Shown piece after piece: positions 20,001 to 29,270 of a DNA stretch of 64,000 bases. The notes under the pieces are model-generated. The model was not told the origin of the DNA, ran no database searches, and saw only the letters and a program-made list of their open reading frames with translations. A program made the translations under genes and the position numbers. The stretch is from Desmonostoc muscorum LEGE 12446 (lineage in GTDB: Bacteria > Cyanobacteriota > Cyanobacteriia > Cyanobacteriales > Nostocaceae): assembly GCF_015207005.2 (NCBI RefSeq), contig NZ_JADEXS020000001.1, positions 5,218,001-5,282,000 of the forward strand, given 5' to 3'. Within the stretch, counting starts at the first letter, position 1, and each line of letters begins with the position of its first letter.

Positions 20001-21017
20001 CTAGCGGAACATGCTGCTGACTGAGGTATCTTCATGAATTCGCCAGATAGTTTCTCCTAAGAGATTAGCTACTGACAGCACCACTAGTTGTGGAAAGCGA
20101 TTACTTTCTGGTATGGGAATCGTGTTTGTGACGATGACTTCCTCAAACAAGCCACTAGATAACCGCTCCACAGCAGGTGGAGAGAAGACTGCATGAGTTG
20201 CACAGGCGTATACCTGACTAGCTCCTTCTTCACGCAGTAGTCGCGCTCCTTCAGCGATCGTACCACCAGTATCGATCATGTCATCCACCAAGACTGCGGT
20301 TTTGCCTTTAACATCGCCGATGACATTTAACACTTCTGCAACATTGTGTGCCTGACGACGTTTGTCAATAATTGCCAGTGGAGCATCATTTAGTTTTTTG
20401 GCAAATGCTCTAGCTCGTGCAACACCGCCAACATCTGGAGAAACAACCACAAGGTCGGACAGTTTTTTGCTTGCGAGATAATCTAATAATACAGGCGAAC
20501 CGTAAACATGATCAAAAGGTATGTCGAAATAGCCCTGAATCTGAGCCGAGTGCAAATCCATTGCTAAAACGCGGTTGGCACCTGCTTCGGTGATCAAGTT
20601 AGCAACCAGCTTGGCGGTTATTGATTCTCGTCCTGCGGTTTTGCGATCGGCTCGGGCGTAGCCATAGTAGGGGATTACAGCGGTTACCTGTCGTGCAGAA
20701 GCTCGACGACAAGCGTCAACCATAATCAACAATTCCATCAAGTGATCGTTGACGGGTTGACAACATGGCTGGATTAAATAGACATCACAACCCCGAATCG
20801 ATTCTTGGATTTGAACGTAAAGTTCTCCATCCGCAAACCTTTTGCGGATCATTGGCCCCAAGTCCATGCCCAGGTAACGAGCGACTTCTTGAGACAGTTG
20901 TAGATTGGCAGAGCCAGAAAACAGCCGCAGGCGATGATTATCAGTCAGTCCTGTTCCAGGTGCTTCCACTTTGAAAGTTGCAGAACTGAGCACAGCAGAT
21001 CCTCGATGTGCATTCAT
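20001..21017 (-). CDS. prs: Ribose-phosphate pyrophosphokinase (PRPP synthetase)
   Basis: Makes PRPP from ribose 5-phosphate and ATP for nucleotide, histidine and tryptophan synthesis. The 338-residue protein has LRLFSGSANLQLSQEVARYL, the ATP/Mg site DLHSAQIQGYFDIP, the catalytic region VVVSPDVGGVARARAFAKKL and the PRPP loop AVLVDDMIDTGGTI. The hydrophilic N-terminal extension of about 25 residues (NAHRGSAVLSSATFKVEAPG) is common in cyanobacteria. Conserved throughout. Monocistronic, with a 600-bp AT-rich upstream region. Confidence 0.97.
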   Translation of the reverse strand: MNAHRGSAVLSSATFKVEAPGTGLTDNHRLRLFSGSANLQLSQEVARYLGMDLGPMIRKRFADGELYVQIQESIRGCDVYLIQPCCQPVNDHLMELLIMVDACRRASARQVTAVIPYYGYARADRKTAGRESITAKLVANLITEAGANRVLAMDLHSAQIQGYFDIPFDHVYGSPVLLDYLASKKLSDLVVVSPDVGGVARARAFAKKLNDAPLAIIDKRRQAHNVAEVLNVIGDVKGKTAVLVDDMIDTGGTIAEGARLLREEGASQVYACATHAVFSPPAVERLSSGLFEEVIVTNTIPIPESNRFPQLVVLSVANLLGETIWRIHEDTSVSSMFR

Positions 21018-21659
21018 AACAATATTATCATTGGAGATTTTATAGATTTAACCAAGAAATAGCCTAAAAAAACATCTGTGAGTTTTATTGAAGCTTCCAT
21101 ACAAAATTTAAACATTTTTCCATAAAATTATCATTTGTTAATTGTCTAATCTTAATTGGCTAACAAACTGCTGATACCTAAATTGACATTAAGTCAACTC
21201 AGACGACTAGATACACTAGTTGAATTTTTTTGGTGTTGAGGTAAATAACCCTAATCCCTCAAAGATTGGTGTGATAGATAGATTGTTCTAACTACCTCAT
21301 TTATAACTGAGAGCAAAGCATTTACAAGTTAAGTGATATTGAAATTTGTTCAAAGACAGAAGAAGGCTTGTGACTAAGTGTTCAGGGAGTATCTTATTAT
21401 ATTCTATGATTTTAACCGCAAATAAATAAACTGGCAGATTTCATTTTAGGTTCTAATTAACACAATTAAAACCGAAAATACCCGTATTTATCGAAGTTAT
21501 TAGAGTTATGGGTTCTGGTGAAGCTGGAATATACGGCAGAATTCAGAATGAGCTACGCCCCGCTGTGCTAACAGAATTCAGGAGTAAAAGACGCTTTATA
21601 CCTCGGTAATAGACGAATCGAAGAATTCAGAAGTCAGAATTCAGGAGTCAGAATCAATA
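21018..21659. other. Intergenic region upstream of prs
   Basis: AT-rich, with no credible coding frame. From about 21535 on it holds GAATTCAG(A/G)AGTCAGAATTC-type repeats. The prs promoter must be here. No other signal was recognised. Confidence 0.55.
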
Positions 21660-21936
21660 GACCTGCCTTGAAAATAGGGACTGGAGACTGGGGATTGGGG
21701 ATTGGGAAAGAGATATTTTCATTCCTTCCTCGTGCTTGTGTAGCGTGCGCTTTGCGCTCACTGTGTTCATGGAGTCTCTTGCAAAAGTCCCCTAACACCC
21801 CACCCCCAGCCCCTCCCCTTAACAAGGGGAGGGGAGCGTTTGCTTTACTCAAATGCGGGGTGGGGTTCTTTATTTTTGATTTATGCAAGAGACTCCATGA
21901 GCTGCGTTCACAAGGAACAATGAAAATTTCTTTTCC
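21660..21936. repeat. Dispersed palindromic repeat element, copy 1
   Basis: The element begins GACCTGCCTTGAAAATAGGG and continues with GGGACTGG heptamers and AAAGAGATATTTTCATTC. Its core TCTTGCAAAAGTCCCCTAAC is followed by ACCCCACCCCCAGCCCCTCC and a GGGG hairpin. The right arm (ATGCAAGAGACTCCATGAG, then AATGAAAATTTCTTTT) is the inverse of the left. A second copy lies at 51794-51950. Confidence 0.7.
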
Positions 21937-22214
21937 TTACTCATACCCAACCCAATTCTGACGACTAACGCCTCTATTCTGTTCGATAAAAGAAGGAAGT
22001 TGCAACAAGTCTTTACCCTTGTCTCCAATTCATCTTGTGCTGTTTGTTGACGTACCCTACTCCAGAAAGGCAAGATTGCTGTGGACAGTTTCTCACTGGG
22101 AGTATACCTATTAGGTAAGGTAAAATATCGCTGCATGTAACTGTCCGTCGCCACTTGGACTTATCTTTGTGGGTGACTTCCTCCTCAGTTGCCATTACAC
22201 TCAATCATTCGATC

Positions 22215-23933
22215 ATGCAATCACCCATTACAGTTGGCACTGTCTTGCAAAACCGTTACCGGATAATTCAAATTCTCGGACAAGGGGGATTTGGTAGAAC
22301 CTATCTGGCAGAAGACCAAAGGCGCTTTAACGAACTTTGCGCGATCAAGGAATTGATTTCAACAGCAACGGACGCTTTGGCTTGGGAGAAGGCACAGGAG
22401 CTTTTCCACCGAGAAGCTGCTATCTTGTATCAAATAGAACACCCACAAGTGCCGAAATTCCGGGAAAGATTTGAGGAAGACCAACGCTTGTTTTTGGTGG
22501 AGGATTACGTTGCAGGTCAAACGTACCAAACTCTGCTGACCGAGAAGCAAGCTGTGGGTCAAACTTTCACAGAAACAGAAGTATTGGGGTTAATTCAGTC
22601 TTTGTTGCCTGTTTTAGAGCATATTCACAGCCGAGGGATTATTCACCGGGATATCTCGCCAGAAAATATTATTTTGCGAGATAGCGATGGTAAGCCTGTG
22701 TTAATTGACTTTGGAGTGGTAAAAGAACTGGCAACGCGTTTGCGATCGCCAGATAGTCCAATGCCTGTAACTAGTGTGGTAAAGTTAGGCTACTCTCCGA
22801 GTGAACAAGTGCAAACAGGAGGAGCGTATCCTAGTAGTGATTTGTATGCATTAGCGGTGAGTGCGATTGTTTTGCTGACTGGTAAGGAACCAAGATATCT
22901 ATTTGATCAAAACCAATTAACTTGGAATTGGCAGCAGTGGGTAAAAGTGAATCCACAATTTGCCCAAGTTTTGCATCGAATGTTAAATCATATTCCCAGC
23001 GATCGCTACCAAACTGCGGCTGATGTATCCCAAGCATTACAATTTTTGCAGCAACCCAGTGCCCCTACCTCTAATGTTTCCAACTTGCAGACAATGGCTG
23101 TTGCCCGTCGCCCTGATTTGGTATCACCACCAGCTTCGCCGAAAAAACCCGATCCGGTGATTCCACCAAGTCAGACTAGCTCTATTTTGGATAATCCGTT
23201 AGCGATCGCAGCAATTGGTGCGGCTGTAGTTATTTTAGCGGGATTTGGTTCTTGGGCACTGGTAAGTTCGATTCGCAGTCAGTCAAAAACATCACCAGAA
23301 CAGACGCTTCCCCAAAATTTTCCTTCACCAGTGATTTCTGGTGGTACTACATTCACATCCACACCTACACCCACACCTACTCAAGAGCAACCTGTTATAT
23401 CTACTAAGCCTTTGAATCTGGGAGCATTTAAAGCTACCGCAGTGGAAGGTACTCTCAAAGCAAATCAAATCATCCGCTATACTTTTGTTGGCGAGCAAGG
23501 AGCTAAGTTAAGTACGTTTCTTGAGCCAGGAAGCAGTGTTTTGCTAACTGTCTTAAATCCCAATCAACAACCAATTGATAATAATGCTCAGCGAGTTACA
23601 TCTTATGAAGGCACATTGTTAGTTACTGGAGTATACACTATCGAATTAACTCTGCTTTCAGGAGTTGACGAAAGCAATTACAATCTCAATGCTGGATTAC
23701 AAAAACTCATCCAACCGACACCCATAGAAATACCCACGCCAACGCCAACGCCAACCCCAACGGCAACTCCAACGCAGACACCTTTGCCAACTCCAACAGA
23801 AACATTTACACCAATTCCAACACTAACTCCAACTCCAATTCCAACAGAAATTCCAACTCCAGAGACAGAAAATAATAATCCGCCTGTTGATAGCACACTC
23901 ACACCAATTCCCGATCCAACAATTTCGCCTTAA
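22215..23933 (+). CDS. Membrane-anchored Ser/Thr protein kinase
   Basis: A 572-residue eukaryotic-type kinase. The kinase domain (about residues 10-270) has ILGQGGFGRTYLAED (P-loop), CAIKEL (catalytic Lys), IIHRDISPENIILR (HRD loop) and LIDFGVVKEL (DFG). One membrane helix near residue 335 (LAIAAIGAAVVILAGFGSWA) separates it from an extracytoplasmic part. That part resembles a pre-peptidase C-terminal beta-sandwich (LNLGAFKATAVEGTLKANQI), followed by a Pro/Thr-rich tail of TPTPTPT repeats. The start at 22215 (MQSPITVGTVLQNRYRI) is chosen by homology; an upstream frame adds 20 residues. Target proteins unknown. Confidence 0.92.
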   Translation: MQSPITVGTVLQNRYRIIQILGQGGFGRTYLAEDQRRFNELCAIKELISTATDALAWEKAQELFHREAAILYQIEHPQVPKFRERFEEDQRLFLVEDYVAGQTYQTLLTEKQAVGQTFTETEVLGLIQSLLPVLEHIHSRGIIHRDISPENIILRDSDGKPVLIDFGVVKELATRLRSPDSPMPVTSVVKLGYSPSEQVQTGGAYPSSDLYALAVSAIVLLTGKEPRYLFDQNQLTWNWQQWVKVNPQFAQVLHRMLNHIPSDRYQTAADVSQALQFLQQPSAPTSNVSNLQTMAVARRPDLVSPPASPKKPDPVIPPSQTSSILDNPLAIAAIGAAVVILAGFGSWALVSSIRSQSKTSPEQTLPQNFPSPVISGGTTFTSTPTPTPTQEQPVISTKPLNLGAFKATAVEGTLKANQIIRYTFVGEQGAKLSTFLEPGSSVLLTVLNPNQQPIDNNAQRVTSYEGTLLVTGVYTIELTLLSGVDESNYNLNAGLQKLIQPTPIEIPTPTPTPTPTATPTQTPLPTPTETFTPIPTLTPTPIPTEIPTPETENNNPPVDSTLTPIPDPTISP

Positions 23934-23991
23934 ATTTAGCTGTTTATCTTTTAAATAAATGAATGTAATTGTCGAAATCGTCCTAAAATAA

Positions 23992-24036
23992 ATTATTAGT
24001 TATTAGTGTTTTTTCTGATCACTAATAACTAATAAT
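23992..24036 (+). terminator. Hairpin terminator after the Ser/Thr kinase
   Basis: ATTATTAGTTATTAGTG pairs perfectly with CACTAATAACTAATAAT around an 11-base T-rich loop, 58 bp downstream of the stop. AT-rich but long, so it can act on both strands. Confidence 0.65.
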
Positions 24037-24170
24037 GAAAAAACAAGCCAATATTAAGTAAAGTTTGGCGATCAAACTCAAATAACAACAGATGTGGTGA
24101 AAATAAATAAAAACTACTGTATATTTATGATGCGTCCGGATAATTTATTAAATAACTAGTATTATACAAA

Positions 24171-24848
24171 TTGTTGAAGACACTACTGATTACTGGAACT
24201 GATACGGAGGCTGGTAAAACTGTTTTAACCACAGCGTTAGCAGCTTATTGGCAAAAATATTACCCGCAGCGTAGCTGGGGAATCATGAAACCAATTCAAT
24301 CGGGGATTGGCGATCGCGAATTGTACCAAAATCTATTCACCCTAGAACAATCTCCCGAAGAAATTACACCTTTGTATTTTCAAGCACCCTTAGCTCCTCC
24401 CATCGCCGCAGCACGAGAAAATCGCCGAGTAGATTTAGCACTGGTGTGGCAAACTTTGTCTAAATTGCGATCGCAGCGTGATTTTCTGCTGGTAGAAGCC
24501 TTGGGTGGCTTGGGTTCGCCAGTCACGGACGAATTAACGGTAGCTGATTTAGCCGCAGAATGGCGTTTACCAACGGTATTGGTAGTACCAGTGAGATTAG
24601 GAGCGATCGCTCAAGCAGTGGCCAATGTCGCATTAGCTAGACAATCGCGGGTGCATCTGGTAGGCATTGTGTTGAACTGCGTCCAACCCCGTTCCGATGC
24701 AGAGATAGCCGACTGGACACCACACCAATTGATTCAATCATTAACTAACACGCCAGTTTTAGGCTGCTTACCTTATCTAGAGAATCCCACTGATTTAGAT
24801 AAACTTGCTCAAATAGCATCAGATTTAGATTTAGAAACACTAATGTAA
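24171..24848 (+). CDS. bioD: Dethiobiotin synthase
   Basis: Closes the ureido ring of dethiobiotin with ATP and CO2, the step before BioB. The 225-residue protein has the P-loop LLITGTDTEAGKT near residues 5-17, GIMKPIQSG (substrate Lys), VEALGGLGSPVTDELTVADL and the nucleotide-specificity stretch GIVLNCVQPRSD. The start is a TTG (24171 or the adjacent 24174); no ATG is available. bioB lies 30 kb away at 54795 in this window, so the biotin genes are scattered. Confidence 0.93.
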   Translation: MLKTLLITGTDTEAGKTVLTTALAAYWQKYYPQRSWGIMKPIQSGIGDRELYQNLFTLEQSPEEITPLYFQAPLAPPIAAARENRRVDLALVWQTLSKLRSQRDFLLVEALGGLGSPVTDELTVADLAAEWRLPTVLVVPVRLGAIAQAVANVALARQSRVHLVGIVLNCVQPRSDAEIADWTPHQLIQSLTNTPVLGCLPYLENPTDLDKLAQIASDLDLETLM

Positions 24849-24872
24849 ATCGCAAAAAATTCTTCCATTCTT

Positions 24873-25037
24873 ATGACTGTAGAACTCCAAAGCGACAACG
24901 ACAAATTACAGACAAGCAATAGTATAAAGACAAATCAAGAAACAGAAAGCGAAAAAGTTCTATGTTCTCATTGTCAGCGCACCGCTACAAACGGTATTAA
25001 ATGTAAAGGAATTTGTGTGGCTGACAGTGACTATTAA
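24873..25037 (+). CDS. Small CxxC protein, 54 residues
   Basis: A short frame starting 25 bp after bioD: MTVELQSDNDKLQTSNSIKT at the N-terminus, then a polar Glu/Lys stretch, then CSHCQRTATNGIKCKGIC and VADSDY. Two Cys pairs (CxxC and CxxxC, spaced about ten residues) resemble a small zinc ribbon. It ends with TAA at 25037. The close spacing and same strand suggest co-transcription with bioD. I do not know its function; conservation in related genomes would settle whether it is real. Confidence 0.6.
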   Translation: MTVELQSDNDKLQTSNSIKTNQETESEKVLCSHCQRTATNGIKCKGICVADSDY

Positions 25038-25069
25038 GGGTCAAAAGCTGTTTGGATTAGCCCTCTTCT

Positions 25070-25346
25070 ATCACCTGGGGAGAGAAAAATAGATGTAGGT
25101 TGGGCTTACCGTGTGTGAAACCCAACAATACCGAGGTCTTCGGGTGTTGGGTTCCCCTTCAGGATCTTGCTACATTTCTCAACCCTTACTACACGTAAAT
25201 TGATACAAGTCTTAAAGCAAGGCGTAAGCGTCACCCTTAAGATTGACGCTTACACCCAACAAATTTGGGCTTTATCTTTTTAAGTTGACACCAATGCATA
25301 ACTATGCTCCCCTACAGGTGTACCTCACTTGACAACGCACCCCATT
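25070..25346. repeat. Repeat-rich gap with a fragment of the 10-kb composite element
   Basis: It holds the dispersed hairpin GTAGGTTGGGCTTACCG...AACCCAACA with a further TGTTGGGTT arm. At 25281 it also has TAAGTTGACACCAATG, the inner-arm sequence of the composite element at 10111-10531. The group II intron abuts the right end. Confidence 0.55.
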
Positions 25347-27738
25347 GTTAGGGTCGAGGGGAACATTACTGTTCCACCCCTCCCATCCGAAACCGTGCAT
25401 GAAAGTTGTCCCTTCACACGGCTACTCAATGTGTTTCCCTATTGTCACGGAGGGACTTCTGACTACCATCAGTAGCAGTTTTAACATTGTGGCAATGACG
25501 GTGCAGTAATTGAAGATTGTTCCATTCTTTTTTACCTCCACAACTCAGGGGTTTGATGTGGTCAATCTCCAATAAATCACCTTCAAGAAAATTTAAGCCA
25601 CATCCCATACATTTACCTTTCTGTTGCTTAAGGAGGTTCCTTTTAGTAGTAGGTAAATTTGGATGATTACTTAACCTTAAACTCCAGTAGATAGTGTCAT
25701 CATCATAAGGACTTTTATCACCTCTAACTTTTACATAATCGTTAACACTGGAGTGAAATTCGATATGTGATAATAACTTTAATCCGTTACTATCTGGTCT
25801 AGTTGTGAATACCCAATGGTTGTCACCTATGGTATGCCAATACTTTTGATGACCGTGATAAATACTTCCGGTTTGTCTTTTAGCCCATCTTCTTAGACGA
25901 AGATAAGTTATTCTATCTAACCGGGCGAAATCCCCAACAGTTCCAGCGTCTGAAACTCTATAAAATGTAGCCCATCCCCTAATAATAGGGTTAAGTTCTT
26001 TAATTAGTTCTGCTTGAGAACGTGACTTACATTTTATGATGATGCTTTTCATCTTATTTTTGTGAGCATCAATCGCCTTTTTTGAAGGGGTAATAAGGGT
26101 AATGAAACCAAGACGAGTACCGAAACTATTTTTGTTTTCTCGGTATTTACCCACTTTTTTATGCTGAATATGGTGTCCCAGAAAATCAAATCCTGCTTGA
26201 CCATCTTCACTTAAATCTGGGTGCAGTGTATGTGCTACACGGGTCTTTTCTGGTTTCAGTTCTAAGCCAATACCTTTGAGCCAAATTCTGATGATTTCCT
26301 CACACCGATTAATGACCGCTCGTGATTCGTGTAAAACTATGAAATCGTCCGCATACCTAATGAAGGTCGGTTGGCAGATTTTATAGCCGAATTTGGTTTT
26401 TGACCCTCTTACCTTCCCACTTTTATTAGCAGGAAATTCTTGATTAATCAGGTCTTCTAAACCATGTAAAGCAATGTTAGCTAATAATGGCGAAATTACC
26501 CCACCTTGGGGTGTGCCAGAATTTGTAGCTATCAGTTCTCCTGAATCTATTACTCCAGAATTAAGCCAAGCTTTTATTTGTTGCTTAACTTTTCCCTTCA
26601 TGTTTAGTTTCAAAAGTAATGCTTTCTGATCAATGCGGTCAAAACATTGCGAAATATCTGCATCTAGTACAAATTTGGCTTTTGATACTATGCAGTTTTT
26701 GATATGTTTAATGGCATCGTGGCATGACCTGCCTTGTCGAAACCCGTAGCTGGATGCCTCAAATCGAGCCTCCCATTCTGGGTCTAAGGTAGTTTTGACT
26801 ACGGCTTGTAGGGCGCGGTCAAACATAGTGGGTATTGAAAGCGGGCGTTTTTCAGTTTTCCCTGGTTTAGGTATCCAAATTCTACGTGTGGGTTTGGATT
26901 TACCATTTATTCTTAGCCCTTTTGCTAGGTTGAGACGTGCTTCTGGGGATAAGGATTTTACCCCATCCACTCCTGCCGTCTTTTTACCTTGGTTATCTTG
27001 CGTTACCCTTCTTACCGCTAGTACCCTATTCGACCAAGACCTCATTAAAATTCGCTGAAGTTTACGGACTCGCTTGATATCACCACAACGCGAAGCGGCG
27101 TAGATGCGTTTTTGCAACTTGAAGACGTATTTCTCGACTTTGCGCCAATTTATATTTCTCCATCCCTCAGTATTCTCAATTGAATCTGACTTAGGCGTAT
27201 TCATTGCTACTTACACCCCTAGCTCTATGCACATTGCGGGTTACGTTTGCTTATCCCGGACGTTACTCCATCCCTTTTGGGGCTTTAACCGTTACTTCGG
27301 TTTGGGCGTTTGCTTCTTAACCCATCCCTCCCAAATAAAACTTTTAGCCTGACCGCCTACCTATGTATCGACCACCACAGGAGTTATAATTTGGTTTACT
27401 TCGTTCCTGATATCCATTGTTTTGAGTCTTTAGGGGATGCCTATCCACCGGGGGTCTAGGAAGTGCGCTGTTTCGGTTGCAAGAACCTAACAGTCCTTAC
27501 CCTTTCGGTTATTTCCGAACCAAAGTGTGTCCGAAACAAAAGCTTATATCCCTTGGTGAGATATGACGATGGCTCAACGACATTTTGTTTGTTCTCCCCG
27601 TGAACTCTTGCTTGCGGTTGGTGTTTTCAGCAATTATCACCATTAACCGCTTTCGTCCCCGCTTTACAGAGCGAGATAGTCAGTCTCCTCAGTAGGGGCT
27701 ACCATTTTCTGGTAGTTTACGTGCTTTCAACCCCGCAC
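25347..27738 (-). mobile_element. Group II intron, complete
   Basis: A retroelement of about 2.4 kb read on the minus strand. The 5' end is placed at the GTGCGGGG at 27738, followed by about 530 bp of structured RNA (domains I-III), the intron-encoded protein, and domain V at 25389-25424. Domain V has AGCCGTGTGAAGG paired with CTTTCATGCACGGTT and the catalytic AGC triad. Domain VI then spans about 25351-25387, GGAGGGGTGGAAC pairing with GTTCCCCTC. The 3' boundary (CCTAAC at about 25347) is inferred and may be off by a few bases. It is followed by repeat DNA, not by an obvious host gene. Confidence 0.8.
25426..27204 (-). CDS. ltrA: Group II intron-encoded reverse transcriptase/maturase/HNH endonuclease
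   Basis: A 592-residue multifunctional protein that splices its host intron and copies it into new DNA sites. The domains run in order: RT0/RT1 (GKKTAGVDGVKSLS near 75), fingers-palm (SYGFRQGRSCHDAIKHI; GTPQGGVISPLLANIALHGL) and the catalytic FIRYADDFIVLH (about 283-294). The maturase domain X follows (IIRGWATFYRVSDAGTVGDF). The C-terminal HNH nuclease has CMGCG...LEIDHIKPLSCGG...LQLLHRHCHNVK. All catalytic residues are present and the frame is intact, so the intron may be active. The ATG at 27204 is in frame with all domains. Confidence 0.95.
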   Translation of the reverse strand: MNTPKSDSIENTEGWRNINWRKVEKYVFKLQKRIYAASRCGDIKRVRKLQRILMRSWSNRVLAVRRVTQDNQGKKTAGVDGVKSLSPEARLNLAKGLRINGKSKPTRRIWIPKPGKTEKRPLSIPTMFDRALQAVVKTTLDPEWEARFEASSYGFRQGRSCHDAIKHIKNCIVSKAKFVLDADISQCFDRIDQKALLLKLNMKGKVKQQIKAWLNSGVIDSGELIATNSGTPQGGVISPLLANIALHGLEDLINQEFPANKSGKVRGSKTKFGYKICQPTFIRYADDFIVLHESRAVINRCEEIIRIWLKGIGLELKPEKTRVAHTLHPDLSEDGQAGFDFLGHHIQHKKVGKYRENKNSFGTRLGFITLITPSKKAIDAHKNKMKSIIIKCKSRSQAELIKELNPIIRGWATFYRVSDAGTVGDFARLDRITYLRLRRWAKRQTGSIYHGHQKYWHTIGDNHWVFTTRPDSNGLKLLSHIEFHSSVNDYVKVRGDKSPYDDDTIYWSLRLSNHPNLPTTKRNLLKQQKGKCMGCGLNFLEGDLLEIDHIKPLSCGGKKEWNNLQLLHRHCHNVKTATDGSQKSLRDNRETH

Positions 27739-27954
27739 CAGGGTGATAGGACTTGGTTGAAAATTTCACCTCACCTATATGGGTATCAAGTTGTCATCAG
27801 TAGAGGATTAAAGTGCGGACTCAACTCCTGGTGGAGTTACTCTACTGAAGCCTGGAATCCTCCCAGATATTGGGTTTCTCCAGAACGAATCGCACTTGCA
27901 GCTATCCCAGCTGAACCCCCCATACCCAATGAGTATACTACGGCAACCCTATAG
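27739..27954 (+). other. Open frame next to the intron, unrecognised
   Basis: The plus strand stays open from the intron boundary to a TAG at 27954 and reads GLKCGLNSWWSYSTEAWNPP in the middle. No family was recognised. It may be a remnant of the sequence the intron entered, or simply non-coding exon-side DNA upstream of the next gene. Confidence 0.25.
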
Positions 27955-27982
27955 ATATATAGTATTAATATAGCTCAAAGGG

Positions 27983-29101
27983 ATGATTTTAATGGTTAAC
28001 CAAATCTTTCGCCGCTTAATCGCCAAGTGGATGTCCTTGATCAAAATCAGGAATTCATTTAACAACCAAAATAAATTATTCTCTTCTTTACCAATAGCGG
28101 GGGCTTTTGTTAGCAGTCTTTGTTTGAGCTTGCTATTTGCTGCTTGTTCATCAACATCGACTGTTAATTCTCCGAATCCTAGTGCTACATCTGTGGCGAA
28201 TTCTGCTTCTAGCAAAGCAACATTAGTGCGATTTGGGTATCAAAAATCGAATATTTTATTGAAAAATAAAGGTGTTTTAGAAAAGCGTTTGTCACCAGAC
28301 GGTATATCTGTAGAATGGATTGAATTTCCTGCTGGGCCACAATTGCTTGAAGCTATGAATGTGGGTAGTATTGACTTTGGACATGTCGGAGAATCACCGC
28401 CGATATTTGCCCAAGCAGCAGGAGCATCATTAACTTATGTCGCTGGTATTGCTTCTAGTCCTGCGGGTTCAGCAATTCTTGTTCCCCAGAATTCTGCAAT
28501 TCAAAAAGTGAGTGACCTGAAAGGTAAAAAAATTGCTTTTCAAAAAGGGTCTAGCGCCCATTTGTTGTTAGTCCAAGCTTTAGAAAAAGCTGGAGTGAAA
28601 TATAGTGAAATTGAGCCTAAATATTTGCCGCCAGCTGATGCTCGTGCTGCATTTGTTAAGGGTAGCATAGATGCTTGGGTAATTTGGGACCCGTTCTATG
28701 CAGCTGCTCAAGAAGCAACTAAAGCTAGAGTCCTGATTGACGGAACGGGAATTAATAAGCAGGGGGGATATTATTTAACAACCCGGAAATTTGTAACTGA
28801 AAATCCTCAAGTTGTCAAGGCAGTACTGGAGGAAATTCAACAGCTAGAAGAATGGGCGAAACAGCACCGAGAAGAAGTAGCACAAACTCTATCATCTGTG
28901 TTAGGAATTGACATAGAAACTATGAGAAAAGCTACTAATAGGCGGACATTTGGGATTGTACCAATTAATGATGATCTGATAAATTTACAACAACAAGTAG
29001 CTGATACATATTATCAGTTAAAGTTGATTCCTAAACAGGTGAATGTCAGAGATGGAGTGTTAACAAAAGAACAATATGCTGCATTTTCACCAAAAATCTA
29101 G
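27983..29101 (+). CDS. Sulfonate-type ABC transporter substrate-binding lipoprotein (SsuA-like)
   Basis: A 372-residue periplasmic binding protein of the NMT1/SsuA type. An N-terminal positively charged segment and hydrophobic helix end in a lipobox (LLFAAC, Cys near residue 55). LVRFGYQKSNILLKNKGVLE, EWIEFPAGPQLLEAMNVGSI, DFGHVGESPPIFAQAAGA, LKGKKIAFQKGSSAHLLLVQ and VKGSIDAWVIWDPFYAAAQE follow the family closely. It binds alkanesulfonates or related sulfur compounds. The first ATG is 27983; the ATG at 27992 has a better placed AGGG. No permease or ATPase gene is nearby, so it must use a transporter encoded elsewhere. Confidence 0.9.
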   Translation: MILMVNQIFRRLIAKWMSLIKIRNSFNNQNKLFSSLPIAGAFVSSLCLSLLFAACSSTSTVNSPNPSATSVANSASSKATLVRFGYQKSNILLKNKGVLEKRLSPDGISVEWIEFPAGPQLLEAMNVGSIDFGHVGESPPIFAQAAGASLTYVAGIASSPAGSAILVPQNSAIQKVSDLKGKKIAFQKGSSAHLLLVQALEKAGVKYSEIEPKYLPPADARAAFVKGSIDAWVIWDPFYAAAQEATKARVLIDGTGINKQGGYYLTTRKFVTENPQVVKAVLEEIQQLEEWAKQHREEVAQTLSSVLGIDIETMRKATNRRTFGIVPINDDLINLQQQVADTYYQLKLIPKQVNVRDGVLTKEQYAAFSPKI

Positions 29102-29270
29102 AAGAAGAATTCAGAATTCAGGAGTCAGAATTCAGAATCTCAAAAAAATCCAACTCCTAATTTATAGCAGTTGCCAGCTAGGTTAGCACGTAAACTGATG
29201 GTAAAACACCAACACCAAGAGACTTTCGCAAGCCTGTTGCCTTTTGAAATTTTGAATCGGAGAATTAATT

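Noticed and set aside
25426..27204. The reverse transcriptase as part of a diversity-generating retroelement acting on the variable RTX inserts
   Set aside because: The protein has group II maturase and HNH domains and sits between intron RNA domains. No template/variable repeat pair with adenine-specific changes was seen, and the RTX inserts differ in length.
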